Below are positions 20,203-31,500 of a stretch of DNA of 33,059 bases, one piece after another. The stretch covers positions 1 to 33,059 of the IMG/VR virus record IMGVR_UViG_3300043539_000446. One strand, given 5' to 3'. A program made the translations under genes and the position numbers. Each line of letters starts with the position of its first letter. The first letter of the stretch is position 1. The notes under the pieces were generated by a model. It saw only the letters and a program-made list of their open reading frames with translations. It ran no database searches and was not told the origin of the DNA. This DNA comes from a virus.

Positions 20203-20577
20203 TCACTTATCTATTTTATTTACTTTATCCCAGTACCCATCATCTCTAGCACTGGCTGATTCTGGGTCATGTTGCTCACCGTAAATATCTTCAATTGGCT
20301 CACCGTCCATATTACGCAAAGCATAAACACAGTAATAAACCGTGCCATCTTCAACTGCTGTAATTTTGTGTTGATGCTCTTTGCGAATGACGATAAAAGT
20401 TGGTGCAGTAAATTCTTTAGGCTCATGCCCTTCAATTTCAACTGACACCTTACCAGATACTAATAAAGTCACATGGTCAAACTTATGCTCATGCCCACCG
20501 TGCGTTTCACCAGCAAGCTCTAAGACGTTTTGCTTAACCCAGATATTGCCAAAGTACCCTAATTCAGCAGTTTTCAT
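20203..20577 (-). CDS. Cupin-fold protein
   Basis: 124 residues from the ATG at 20577, which overlaps the upstream stop (ATGA). The cupin motif 1 region is THGGHEHKFDHVTLLVSGKV and motif 2 is FIVIRKEHQHKI, each with paired histidines able to hold a metal. Single-domain cupins of this kind occur next to tail-fibre genes in marine and other phages; a structural or sugar-related role is possible. Enzymatic function cannot be read from the fold. C-terminal 30 residues are acidic and not part of the barrel. Confidence 0.75.
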   Translation of the reverse strand: MKTAELGYFGNIWVKQNVLELAGETHGGHEHKFDHVTLLVSGKVSVEIEGHEPKEFTAPTFIVIRKEHQHKITAVEDGTVYYCVYALRNMDGEPIEDIYGEQHDPESASARDDGYWDKVNKIDK

Positions 20578-20999
20578 GGCAACTGCACCACTGGCGTAAA
20601 TTCTTTCCAAGACACTGTTGGTTCGTCCCAGTAATAGCGTTTATCGTCTTGCGGATAAGGCACAGGCGGCTGCCATGACATAGTGTCGATGTCACCTACC
20701 CATGAAGGGTATGGTTTTCTAGCTTGATGCTCGGCTTCTTTATTTGCATTAAATTCTGCTGGTGTCAGCACTTTTAAAACACCAGTTAATGTTGTGTCGG
20801 CATCGTCATCGCACGTCCCATAAAGCAGCGGTGCTGTGCTAAGTGAACCATCAGGATTTGATGCAATAGGAAAATCAGATTCGTTTTGAAAGACAAATTG
20901 AAAGCCTTTCACGTTTGGAATTGCTGGGCCTGTGCGCATTGGTGCTTGTGTGCAAAGAATACCTGTGTCTGCGTCTATGTTTGTTAGTTGTATGTACAT
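20574..20999 (-). CDS. Tail-fibre-associated protein, 141 residues
   Basis: Opens MYIQLTNIDADTGILCTQAP, beta-rich, then a helix (LTPAEFNANKEAEHQARKP) and the end WQPPVPYPQDDKRYYWDE. The PYPSW...WQPPVPYP...YYWDE arrangement is common in small proteins encoded after phage tail fibres. It may be a fibre tip, adaptor or assembly factor. No signal peptide or membrane span. Overlaps the cupin gene by 4 nt. Confidence 0.6.
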   Translation of the reverse strand: MYIQLTNIDADTGILCTQAPMRTGPAIPNVKGFQFVFQNESDFPIASNPDGSLSTAPLLYGTCDDDADTTLTGVLKVLTPAEFNANKEAEHQARKPYPSWVGDIDTMSWQPPVPYPQDDKRYYWDEPTVSWKEFTPVVQLP

Positions 21000-21016
21000 G
21001 ATTTTATCCTATTTTG

Positions 21017-21670
21017 TTATACGGGGATTCTCCGAACAGCTCTGACGTAGGTACTATTGCCCTTATCGATTGGGCCCTGATATCCACTGGCGAATACCTT
21101 TCCCCGCGCGTTGGGAGCACCGCTCTCAGTAGAAGACCAATAGTAGGCATAGGCAAAAAACGCATCTGTTTCACCAGTTCTAAATCCAATGCCAGCACTT
21201 GTTTGAGCTGGTGAACCACTTGTGTAGTTTGTGCTAATAGGCTCTGGTGATACCGCATGTGCGTTTGAACCCGATGAAGTATTGTTAGCTTCAGTAGTCG
21301 GTTTTAAGAAATAATACAGCACTTCTAACTCATCTTTGGCAGGTAGATACCAATCACTATAACCACCAATCGATAACCCTTCAGCAAATACGGCAGCTTG
21401 ATATGATGCGCCAAGCGCAGCTAATGACGCAGAGTTTGTAGGTCCATTAATGTCAGACGTTATTCCCGTTGTCGTTCCAAAATCGCCCCATGTTCTACCT
21501 GAATTTTCGCCAGATGCTTTAGGTGCAACGATTAAATAATGTGTAGCAACGCCTCCACCACCCACTGCAATTTTTCCAGCATAAAATCCCCCACCAAACG
21601 CTTGTCCAATAGTGGTAGGGCCTGCGGGTTTATAAGTCCCACCAGTTAGCATTTGTTGAATCCCACTCAT
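21017..21670 (-). CDS. Receptor-binding-type tail protein with Lcl/DUF1566 lectin-like domain
   Basis: 217 residues from the ATG at 21670, which overlaps the fibre stop codon (TAATG). Residues about 105-217 show the Lcl C-terminal (DUF1566) pattern: GGYSDWYLPAKDELEVLYYF, then YYWSSTE and a final VRAVRRI. This C-type-lectin-like fold is used for surface recognition. The N-terminal part is Gly-rich with MLTGGTYKPAGPTT, probably the joint to the fibre. Best reading is the host-range tip of the tail fibre. Confidence 0.75.
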   Translation of the reverse strand: MSGIQQMLTGGTYKPAGPTTIGQAFGGGFYAGKIAVGGGGVATHYLIVAPKASGENSGRTWGDFGTTTGITSDINGPTNSASLAALGASYQAAVFAEGLSIGGYSDWYLPAKDELEVLYYFLKPTTEANNTSSGSNAHAVSPEPISTNYTSGSPAQTSAGIGFRTGETDAFFAYAYYWSSTESGAPNARGKVFASGYQGPIDKGNSTYVRAVRRIPV

Positions 21671-22653
21671 TAGGTCAACCCCGCACCAGAAATAATCCAA
21701 GTTGTCGATGTCATTTTAAGTGCTGTCGCTGTGCCGTATTGTGCAAGTGAGCGTGTACCTGTTGTACCTGTGCCGGCTAAATACATCGTGTCTGTTGTGA
21801 TTGCGATACTTACCACTTGAGAAGTCATATTAACAAAAGAAATTGCTGTGCCAATTGGATACGCTACTGAACCGTTAGCAGGGATAGTAAAAGTTCGCGC
21901 ATTAGCGTCAGTTGAAGGGTGGAAGATATGTTTTCCCGCATCAGCCGCAACAAGTGTATAGGCGGCAGATTGACTGTTTTGCGGGATATTGATATACCCA
22001 ACGCCATTTGTACCATCAACCGTACAAGATGACAGCGTACCGCTTGTTGGTGTCCCTAAAATTGGTGCAATTAAAGTTGGTGTATTATTAAATACATTTA
22101 CGCCTGTTCCAGTTTCATCCGTTAACGCAGCAGCTAAATTTGCACTAGATGGCGTAGATAAAAACGTATTAACATTTGTTCCAAATTGCCCAGCCGCAAA
22201 CGTAATCGCACCCGTCATTGTGCCGCCAGCGGTAGGCAGGTAAGCACCAGAAGGGAGATAAGTCGCTACCCATGCACTACCACTATAAACACGCATCTCG
22301 CTACTTGTTGTGTTCCAATAGAGCGCACCGGCAAGTAACGCATTACCATCATTATCCACCGTTGGATTAGACGATTTTGCACCCAAATACCTATCATCAA
22401 ATGAATCATAAGATGCCGCTGCGGCTGATGCGCTTGCTGCGGCTGCGTCTGCGCTTGCTGATGCATCAATAGCATCACTGCTTGCCGCACCACCAACTGA
22501 AACAACGTAAGAAGCAACGTTTACAACCTGCTGCATCATTGGCACAAGTCGAATTAACGCACCACCGTTACCAAGACCTGTTGTGGCATTATCATCATCG
22601 GTAACAGTTGAACCGTCACCGCCTACTGTTGTACTAAAAGTGACTGAACTCAT
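21670..22653 (-). CDS. Tail fibre protein
   Basis: 327 residues of low charge, rich in Ser, Thr, Ala and Gly. It has an Ala/Ser run (about 60-80), then GALYWNTTSSEMRVYSGSAW (110-130), a common fibre module, AGGTMTGAITF, and PTLIAPILGTPTSGTLSS, the stalk-type repeat of many phage fibres. The C-terminal 100 residues resemble a fibre end module (TFTIPANGSVAYPIGTAISF). It lies between hub-type tail proteins and the lectin-like protein and overlaps both by one base. Confidence 0.8.
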   Translation of the reverse strand: MSSVTFSTTVGGDGSTVTDDDNATTGLGNGGALIRLVPMMQQVVNVASYVVSVGGAASSDAIDASASADAAAASASAAAASYDSFDDRYLGAKSSNPTVDNDGNALLAGALYWNTTSSEMRVYSGSAWVATYLPSGAYLPTAGGTMTGAITFAAGQFGTNVNTFLSTPSSANLAAALTDETGTGVNVFNNTPTLIAPILGTPTSGTLSSCTVDGTNGVGYINIPQNSQSAAYTLVAADAGKHIFHPSTDANARTFTIPANGSVAYPIGTAISFVNMTSQVVSIAITTDTMYLAGTGTTGTRSLAQYGTATALKMTSTTWIISGAGLT

Positions 22654-23813
22654 TAAACTATTTCCTCTAATTTTAATGCCGTTTGAAATCCATTAACAAA
22701 TGGGTTTTCAATTGGGCTTAATTCTGAAAAATTACATAAAAATGTGCGGGCGTAAAAATTCTTATCAACCGTCATATTAATACTGCCAATGTAATCTGGT
22801 TTTGAATAACTATAAAGCATTTCACCACTTAACCCTACTTCGCGTTGTGCATCGTAAAATCCGCTAAATGCTTCATCTTGGGTAATGTGTTTTAAAATAC
22901 ACGCTAACGTGCGCATTTTTGGCTTAATATAATAATATTTTGTATTATCAACCGAGCGTTGTATTTCTGTTAAATCAGTGTAGCCTTGCTGAATATCACC
23001 ATAAGCAGGATTCATGCTAGGCTCAATTGTACGACCTAAAAATACACGACCTATTTCAATAAAGTTTTCACCGTTGATTACAGACCACGCGCTGTGCGAA
23101 CCTGTACCGCCATAAGCGGTAGAGTTTAACACTAATGCGCCTGTTGATGGGGCGTAATATTGTACTGTTCCCGCAACAAAAGTTGTTATTGTACCAGTTT
23201 TATAAATGGTTATTTCTTGCCCAGCAATAAAACTTAGGTTAGTGCCTACTGTAAAGGATTTTTCGCCTGTACCTACGGTTACGCTGGTTGTGCTAATTGC
23301 TGAAACGGATGGGGTATCATCAATAATAATTTTTACTGAGCGCACCATTGCGTTATCGTCAGGATAATACGTTCCCATTGATGTGTAACTTTTGCGCTGA
23401 TCTTCTTCAATTGAACCTAGCCACCAGTTGCGCGATTCCCAAGGGTATTTTGTGCCGGCTGTATTCTCGCTATAAATTGGATAGAGAATTGTCCAAGCGC
23501 GAAAATCAGCACCACTATCAAACCGCACGTCTCCCGTAAAATTTAAACCACTATAGCCAATGTATCTGATCTTTGCATTAGTGGTTAAATTATGATTAAT
23601 TAACGATACTACGCCAATACTGCGCGGCTCATAAGGAAGGTTAACTTTAAGCGTTGATGTTCTATCGCCAATGGTTGATCGTGCAACACGCTTTATAACA
23701 GGGTTTTGAATGTTGCTAAGTGGTAGCAATGCGTTCCACGTGGTTGCAGTAGTTTCTGTAATTGTGCATTCGTCTATCCGGTTTGGATAACTTAAAGAAA
23801 TATTACTTGTCAT
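22653..23813 (-). CDS. Tail protein (distal tail/hub region)
   Basis: 386 residues from the ATG at 23813, which overlaps the upstream gene. Early segment NRIDECTITETTATTWNALLP and LINHNLTTNAKIRYIGY is typical of phage tail proteins lying between hub and fibre. An inserted beta module of about 70 residues (residues 171-244: TSVTVGTGEKSFTVG to WSVI) also occurs in the next protein upstream. The C-terminal part (MRTLACILKHITQDEAFSGF) looks conserved. Probably part of the tail tip; precise role not assignable. Confidence 0.7.
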   Translation of the reverse strand: MTSNISLSYPNRIDECTITETTATTWNALLPLSNIQNPVIKRVARSTIGDRTSTLKVNLPYEPRSIGVVSLINHNLTTNAKIRYIGYSGLNFTGDVRFDSGADFRAWTILYPIYSENTAGTKYPWESRNWWLGSIEEDQRKSYTSMGTYYPDDNAMVRSVKIIIDDTPSVSAISTTSVTVGTGEKSFTVGTNLSFIAGQEITIYKTGTITTFVAGTVQYYAPSTGALVLNSTAYGGTGSHSAWSVINGENFIEIGRVFLGRTIEPSMNPAYGDIQQGYTDLTEIQRSVDNTKYYYIKPKMRTLACILKHITQDEAFSGFYDAQREVGLSGEMLYSYSKPDYIGSINMTVDKNFYARTFLCNFSELSPIENPFVNGFQTALKLEEIV

Positions 23814-25510
23814 CCAATGCACTCCAAAACAATTTCTTTTCTTTTTGCATCAATTTGAAATCCAATGATCGTCAATAATTTACCGTAATCATAACTTAAC
23901 TTATCTGAAAATACCATGACGCCATCGCCTAATTGCAGTGAGGGTATCTCATCAACCACCGCTGTAATGTTTACGGTATCAACACGCACTTTTGATAAGT
24001 TTAATAGCGTAGTGGCTACAGTTGTTGCGTTAGCCTCAAGGCGAAGACAACTATCAATTTTAATTGCAGGCGCAAGTGGGTGTCGTGTTTTTACTGCTGC
24101 GTCATTAATAAATTTACTTCGATACTGGTTTGACAACACTGCTTTACGCGCAGTGGTTACAGATCCTGCCAAATCGGTTTCTTTTTGCACGGTTTCAATA
24201 TGATCGTAATTAAAAGAAATTGATTCAACTGGCAATCCATTCTCACCCAAGCCTGTATTTACAATGTCAATGGTGATTAACTCACTATTGGTTAGGCTAA
24301 GTGTTGATGTAGTAGCAAGCGCAAGTAATTTTGCATAAACGGTATTTTGCAAAAAATACCAATACGCGCCACATGATTGCGCTATCTGATTAAGTAATTG
24401 CGTAGTGGTTGTTTCACCAGTAACGTAAATTCCTACTGCACCAATTGCATTTAACGTGGTTTTTGCAGCACCGTTTAATGTTAATGATTCCTCAGTTAAA
24501 ATTGCTTCAAAAACGTCACCTGCTAAACAACTTGATATAACCCAATCAGCAAACGTACCAGAACCACCAACCGATGTGATATTCATAACCAACGACGTTG
24601 TAGCGTAAGAAGCCACTGTGCCAGTCATAAAATTGGATTGATTTGCGGCTGAGTAAATAATTAACGTATTACCGGCAGAAAAAACTTTTCCTGCTTGTGT
24701 GGCAAACGTTTTTGAGCCTACTCCAACGGTAAAAGATGTGTTAGATGTAGCAATTAAAATAGCGTCAGAGCAATCACCCGTTACCGTTCCTGCTGGTGTT
24801 GTGCCTAACTTTACATATCCAGCACAAATTATATATTTACCACTTGCAATGCTTGTATGAGCCATAAACGATGCAAAGTTAGCCCATGTGTAAGATTGAT
24901 GCAATGTTAGCGCAACACCTTTATCATAAATTGCGCTAATGGTTGCTGTCGTTCTGTCAGAAAACTGATAAATTAATTGTGAAGTATTGACAAGCACAGG
25001 CGTTGCATTAAGAACACTACCAAACACGCGAGGTTTAACGTTGCCTTTGATGTCATCAGCAACACCTTCAACACCATTAGGCAACGCATTATTGCCTAAA
25101 AATTTATTATTAACGTGGTTGCGTGTTAATACTTCCGACATTGATCGCACGGTTAAATAAACAGCATCGCCACTAAATCGCATTGATTCAATTTTGCCTG
25201 TTAAATAATCGTTTTTTGTGCCATTATCAACAACAAGCGATAATGAAATACTGCCATTGTCTAACGCATAATCCATTAAATAATTCAAACCACCGTCTTT
25301 ATTGATTAGCTGAATCTCACCGATTGAAGGCGTTGAAAATATTTTAAATGTTCCGCCATCGTCAGGGCTAACTTTTATCAATGCCGGTTGCAACATTCGG
25401 TTTTCAAAATAATTACCATCATTATCAATATACGATACGTCACTAAAATATAGCGTTTTTGGCGTGTTTGAGCCGTCTAACGCGCCAATCGTTGCAATCC
25501 ATATAGACAT
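23810..25510 (-). CDS. Tail hub / central tail tip protein
   Basis: 566 residues encoded right after the tape measure, the usual place of hub proteins. Conserved-looking blocks are SIGEIQLINKDGGLNYLMDY, the SVLNATPVLVNTSQLIYQFS region, and a C-terminal section with RLEANATTVATTLLNLSKVR and LQLGDGVMVFSDKLSYDYGK. An inserted beta module (about 252-323: TSFTVGVGSKTFA to FADWVIS) is shared with the following tail protein. No peptidase motif seen. It likely closes the tail tube and links it to the fibre. Confidence 0.75.
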   Translation of the reverse strand: MSIWIATIGALDGSNTPKTLYFSDVSYIDNDGNYFENRMLQPALIKVSPDDGGTFKIFSTPSIGEIQLINKDGGLNYLMDYALDNGSISLSLVVDNGTKNDYLTGKIESMRFSGDAVYLTVRSMSEVLTRNHVNNKFLGNNALPNGVEGVADDIKGNVKPRVFGSVLNATPVLVNTSQLIYQFSDRTTATISAIYDKGVALTLHQSYTWANFASFMAHTSIASGKYIICAGYVKLGTTPAGTVTGDCSDAILIATSNTSFTVGVGSKTFATQAGKVFSAGNTLIIYSAANQSNFMTGTVASYATTSLVMNITSVGGSGTFADWVISSCLAGDVFEAILTEESLTLNGAAKTTLNAIGAVGIYVTGETTTTQLLNQIAQSCGAYWYFLQNTVYAKLLALATTSTLSLTNSELITIDIVNTGLGENGLPVESISFNYDHIETVQKETDLAGSVTTARKAVLSNQYRSKFINDAAVKTRHPLAPAIKIDSCLRLEANATTVATTLLNLSKVRVDTVNITAVVDEIPSLQLGDGVMVFSDKLSYDYGKLLTIIGFQIDAKRKEIVLECIG

Positions 25511-25512
25511 AA

Positions 25513-28500
25513 TTAACCCCTTGCCGCTAATCGTGTATCTGATCGTAATCCGTTCATTGCGTCAATTAGCTCCTGTGTTTTTTCGCGTTCTGCTTTTGAT
25601 GTTGCCATTAAAGTATTAACAAGCACTTCAAGTTTGTTATTTTGCGCTTTGAGTTCTGCAATGGTTTCTTCACTGCTAACACTTGAATCATTTGCTGAAT
25701 TATATAACGTGACAGGAATTGATCGCCCATCAGGCAATGGTACAGCCGCCTCTGCGCCTGCTTCACCAAAGATTGACGGTGTGTTTGCAATGCCGCCTTT
25801 TGCATATGCGTTCATCCATGAGCTTGACTGACCAGAATATTCATTTAATTGAAATTCGTCAAAAGAAGTTAAACTTTTTGTTCCGTTTGTTTTACTGGTG
25901 GCGGAGTTTAATGCACGCAATCTGGTTAATTCATTAAAAGTAATTTCGCCAGAATCTATGTCTGCGCTTGTCCACTTAGTACCTAATAACTCTGCGTCTG
26001 TTTTTGATTTAGCCGCGTTTGCTGCTACATTATTAGTTGCTGCCGCTGCTGCTGCTGCGTTATTAGCTGCTATTGCCGCATTTGCGCTTGCCGTAGCATT
26101 GTTATTTTCAACAGCCATTGCTGATAGTGTAGCAATGGCAGTTGTTGCCGCGCTTGTAATGCCAGCTATTTTTTCAATAACAATTGTTGTATCAATATCA
26201 ATTACAGGCACAAGCTCTGCTGCTGCTGTAAATTCTCCTGATAATAATATTGAATCAGTTAGTTTTTGATTTGCTGTATCTGTATTAATATTTAATTCTT
26301 TATCAGCAATAATACCACCTTCAATGTTAGCCGTTAAATGTCGAACTTCAAGCATATTATCTATTGCAGTATTTGCGCTAACGTTTAATGCTTTTTCAGT
26401 TTTTACATTTTCTGCTAATTTAGATGCTAATAAAATTAAATCATTAATTTTAGATTTTGCATCATCATTTAATACGGCCAATGAGTTATCTTTAGTTATT
26501 AAACTATTTAACTCTTTAGATAACTTATCAATTTCTAATATTTTAGATTTAGCGTCATCATTAAGAATTGTAACGCCATTTTTTGTCGTGATTAACTCAT
26601 TTAACTCTTTTGATAGTTGATCAATTTCAACAATCTTATTAACAGCTTCATCATTCGTTACATTTAATTTTAACTCGCCCCAACTTGCCAAAACATTTTC
26701 TTTTGCCGCATCAATAGCTGCCTGCACGTCAAACTCAAAATTAGTTAGCGTTAATCTATTTTCGTTAAAAGACGACAATACGTTAGCAATGATCTGTTCT
26801 TTTTTAGCTGCTTCAAAATCCACATTATCAATAATTAATTCAATTCCTGCCTGAAGTCCAGATTCACCCGCAACGCTTGAGATTAACGCATCAAGGAAAG
26901 TCGCATCAGCACCTTGTTGCGCAGATTTATCAATCAATAAAACAATTTTAGCAAGAGCGTTATAATTTAATAAATTATCAGTTGTTGGGTCTTTTAACGC
27001 TGTAACGCCTGCCGCTTTTGTAGAATTAATTAGTTCTTGAAATAACAACGCATTAGCTTCACTAATACCTTTTGGAACTTCAATAGTGCCAAAATCAATA
27101 GCATCTTTAATATCTTGCAATGCGCCAAGCTGTAATTCTTGCACGTCTACTGACTGCCCTAATCCGCTAACTTGCGACATAATATCTTCGATTGCTTTTT
27201 GACCATTTTCGCTTGTTGCGTAATAAGATTTAATCGCGTTCATGTAAGTATCAGCATAGCCGGTAATTCCGCTCAATGCTGAGCGTTTTTCTTCTGCTGT
27301 TGCGCCAAACTTAGCTAGTTTTAGTTGCTCCTCAAAATTAGCTTTAGCCATGCCTAGTTGATTCACAGGCGAACCTGTTGTTGCGCGAACATTCTTAATC
27401 CATGCCGATATAGATTTTGAAAAGTCAGTGACGTATTTTCCTGCTTCGGCTAATTTTTCTTGTGAATAAATAACATTTAAAGTTGATTTAGTTAAGCCTT
27501 CAAAAGTTGAAACTTGTAGTGCTGCCTTGTCTGATAATGCAGTTAGTTCTTCAGAAAGTTTTGCCGCTTCTTCAGTTGTTGTTGGCATTGCTTTGTCTAA
27601 ATCTGTTAGGCTTTTCTCTAATTCTTTATTTGCTCTAATTGTTTTTAGATTTTGGTTAGATGCTAAAAAATTTGCGTTTTCTGTAGCGTATTTTATTAAA
27701 GGGTCATATCTTTTTGATATTGCTAATCCATCTTCACCGCTAATTGAGAATTTAGATAATTTTACCGCTTCAGAAATAATATCTTTTGTAATATTTTCAA
27801 AGCCTGTATTTTTTAGCATTGTTTTTGTTGCTTTGTTTACGCCAGGATCATCCACTAATTTATTAAACAAACCTTTTGCTGTCGTTGAATCTGGTTTTAC
27901 ATTACTCGCTAACCCGACCTTTTCAGCTACACCCGCTATGCCTGTCTGTGTTTTAAACAAATAATCGCGAACTTTAGCAGCATCTGCTGTGCTTGTTATT
28001 TCAGCTGGCAATTTAGCACTAGCAGGCGCTTTTAATTTTGTTAAAAAATCGGCTACTTGTTTTTTAGAATCAATTAATTTTTGCGGGTCACTTGTAAATG
28101 CTTCATATAAGCTGTCAATGCCTGCCTTAAATTCTTTTAACCCACCAAATGCACGAGTCAATGAATCAGAGAACGTAATCAGCCCTAAGCCTGTCAAATT
28201 AGTTTTCATGCCCAACTTTTCCATTCCGCCACTAGCCACAGCAGCTTGCGCTGAAAGTCTAATTGTAGTTTCGTACAATCCCTCGCCCATTTGCTGGAAT
28301 GCGGATAAGTAACGCCCAAACGCTTGACTTGCAATGTCGTCACTTGCTTTGTTGATTGCATCCTCAATTTTCTTTTGATTTTCTGCGTTGTTTTTTTCGC
28401 CAGATTTTAAAGATAATTTAATTCGCGGTAGTGTTAAATCAGTATTTAAAAGCGACGTATCTTTGAATGAATCTGTAGCAGCTTGCAATAATGTTGTGCC

Positions 28501-31500
28501 TACATTACTAAAAACCTGTTGAAATAATTTAGTTAACTGGCTATTAGCCCCTGTTATCACGTCAAAGTAAGTGACATCATTGCTAAACCAACCGGTGACG
28601 GTTTTCTTTATTTTTGTATAGTCCATGACTTCAATTTGCTTTTCCATCCCATCAAGCATTAGCTTTTGAGCTTTGCTGACAATACCACCGCCTACTGCTT
28701 CAAATTTAACTTTGCCAACTCCTAGTAAAACTGCCCCTAAAATCCCAACAACACCCGCGACCAAATACCCAGTAACCATTGCCATTGCAGATACGCCTGA
28801 ACCTTTAAATTGATCTGCTGAATAATTAAAAGAGCCCCTATCTCTAAGTGCTAACGCTAATGATGTTGTTGTTAATTTAGTTAAATTTTGAAAGTTACTA
28901 TTGATTCCTTGCAGCTCAACATATTCACTTGCATGAATTGAATTAAGTGTGTCAACAATGTTTTTGATTGATGCTGAGGCACCGTCTGAGCCTAACACGC
29001 TCCCAGTGGTTGATGTTTCAGGTGTTGTTAAATCTGTGACTTTATCGCCACCACCGGCCATAGCAAAACCAAGTCCGCCCATAATAGCCGCCATTGCCGC
29101 AACACCAGCAAACCCAGCAAACCCACCTTGCGCAAACATACGAGCCGCCCCAGCGGCAACATCAACAATCATTTTCTTTGCTGCCATTGCCATTTCAATA
29201 ACCGACATACCCATTTCAATTGCGTGAAATGCTTTGCGTGCGGCTGATTTTTCGCCAAACAATTTTGCAGTAGCTCCCGCAATTTGACGCGCTCCGCTTA
29301 TTTCTGCCGAAAATGCCTGAGCATCTAATTTTATTTTATCTGCTGCAAATTTCTTTGTGGCATCTGCTTTTTCTGATTCTGTTACACCTACTGATTTAAT
29401 TACTGCGTCATATTTTTCTTGTGATGCCTGTTGTTTGTCGCTGATTTTTATTATTTCAGTAGCAAATGATGAAGCCGCACCTGCTACCGCGCTAATGCCG
29501 CCAAGTATTCCATCAAACGCCATTGAGCCGCTGTTGCCTAATTTATCAAACGCCTTTGATGTATTATCCATTTCATCGTTAAATGCTTTTAAAGCCTCTT
29601 TTCCTTGTTCTGCTGGCGTTTTAAAATCAACACCCTGCTGCTGAGTTAAATAATCAGCGTTTAGCTTATCCTGCCCTGCTGAGTATTCAGTATCGGACAT
29701 ATAAGGTTTTTGCGTCATTAATTCACTATAGCCTTTTTCAAACTTTCCGCGAGCTGTTCTTTCTAGTGCTTGCTGTTGTTCTTTAAGCGCAGTAGTGTGA
29801 TCTTTTATATATTGCGTAGAATCTAATAATTTTTTATTAGCTTCATCAATACCTGTTGAATAAGTTGCTCTAAATGCTTCACCGCCACGTTTTAAACCTT
29901 CGGTTAACTTATCAATAGTTGCGTTATATTCGCCATAAGGCGTAGATTCAATTAGGCGTTGATATTCTGATTGTTCTTTATTAGCTTTTTTTTGTTCTTC
30001 TGTTAATTTTTTAGTTTTATCGCTTTTTTCTTCTAATGTTGCTACATTAATTTTTTCCGATTTAGCATGTTCTTGAGTTTTTGCCGTTGCATCAATAGTT
30101 GCTTTTGTTGCCGCAAGTTGTTCTTCTTTAAATTGTTTTAACGCAGTTAATTTTGTGCGTTCTTTTTCAGTATCAAAGCCAATAGCGGTACCAATTAAAT
30201 TAGGCACGCCATATTTTTCCATTGCAGCAATGCGTTTTTCTGCTGTTTCAATTTGTTTATCAATGGTGCTTTGATTGTCTGCAATCTTTGCAAATGCCGC
30301 TCCTGTGGCTGCCGCTACAACTGTTGCGCCCATAATTAAAGGATTAGCACGGGTTGCAACATTAAAAGCTAACATAGCCGCGTTAGCAGCCCATATTACG
30401 CCAGTTAATGCTGCAATACCGCCAGCAGCACCTGCAACAATTTTTAATTCGTCTGCTACGCTTTTTAAATTATCGTAGTGTTCTTTTGTGTAGTTATTTG
30501 ATTCTGCAAATTTATCGCCCATCCCTTCGTAAATGGCAATAACGCCTGTTGCTTGTTGTATCACATCGGTCAATGCGCCTTTTAAGCCAGAATCGCCTAA
30601 TTGCAATGCTGCTTCACTAAGTGTGCCTTTTAACGCGTCAAACGCTTTTGCTAAACCTTGATTTAATGTATCAGTTATTTTTTTAGCTGAACCGTCTGCA
30701 TTTTCTAATTTTTTTGCATATTCATCTATTTTTGTAGAGTTTGCAGCTAAAATATTTCCTGCCGCTGCTGCATCGCTCCCAAATATTTTTAATGATTCTG
30801 CGCCTGTTAAATGTGCGTCTTGCAAAGTTTTCATTACTTTTGCTAAACCATAAACTTCAACATTTAATTGCTTATAAGTTACACCATGTTTTTTTAATAT
30901 TTCTACGTTATCTTTTGTGTCATTACTCAATGCAACAAGCATTGTTTTTAAGTTGTTACCCGCTTCACTTCCTTTAATCTGATTATCTGCCAAAATCCCC
31001 AGCGATGCTGTCAATGTTTCAAGATTAATTCCAAAAGTTTTCGCTACTGGCGCAATGTTTTTCATTGCATCGCCAATTTGCTCAACGTTTGTACTGGAAT
31101 CTGCTGCTGTTTTTGCAAAAACATCATTAATGCGCCCAAGATCGCCAAGTTGCAATCCTAAAGCTTTCATTGTACCTGTTGATATTTCAGCAGCTTTAGC
31201 TAAATCTAAACTACCGGCAGCCGCTAGTTGTAAAACTTTAGGCGTTGCCGTCAATATCTCATTTGTTTTCAAACCTGCTGACGCTAAAACACCTTGCGCC
31301 TCTGCTGCTTGCTGTGCTGAAAAAGCTGTGGTTGCGCCAAGTTCACGCGCTTGCTTTTCCATTGCTTTCATTTGTTGAGTGGTGGCATCAGTCAAAGACT
31401 TAAGCTTAATCATTTGAGTCTCAAACGATGCCATTTCACTAATTACAGTTTTAAAGCCAATGCCAAGTAACGCAGCACTAGCCGCTTTTGCCATGTTACC

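Noticed and set aside
21017-21670. Lectin-like domain as the target of a diversity-generating retroelement
   Set aside because: No reverse transcriptase, accessory protein or near-duplicate template repeat is visible in the window.
26040-26100. Ala/Asn-rich run near the end of the tape measure as a separate repeat element
   Set aside because: It is a low-complexity linker of GCN-type codons in frame with the gene and not a mobile or regulatory element.
25634-31378. Many plus-strand open frames of 60-145 codons opposite the tape measure gene
   Set aside because: They are antisense shadows of one long well-supported frame, have low-complexity translations, and lack ribosome-binding sites.
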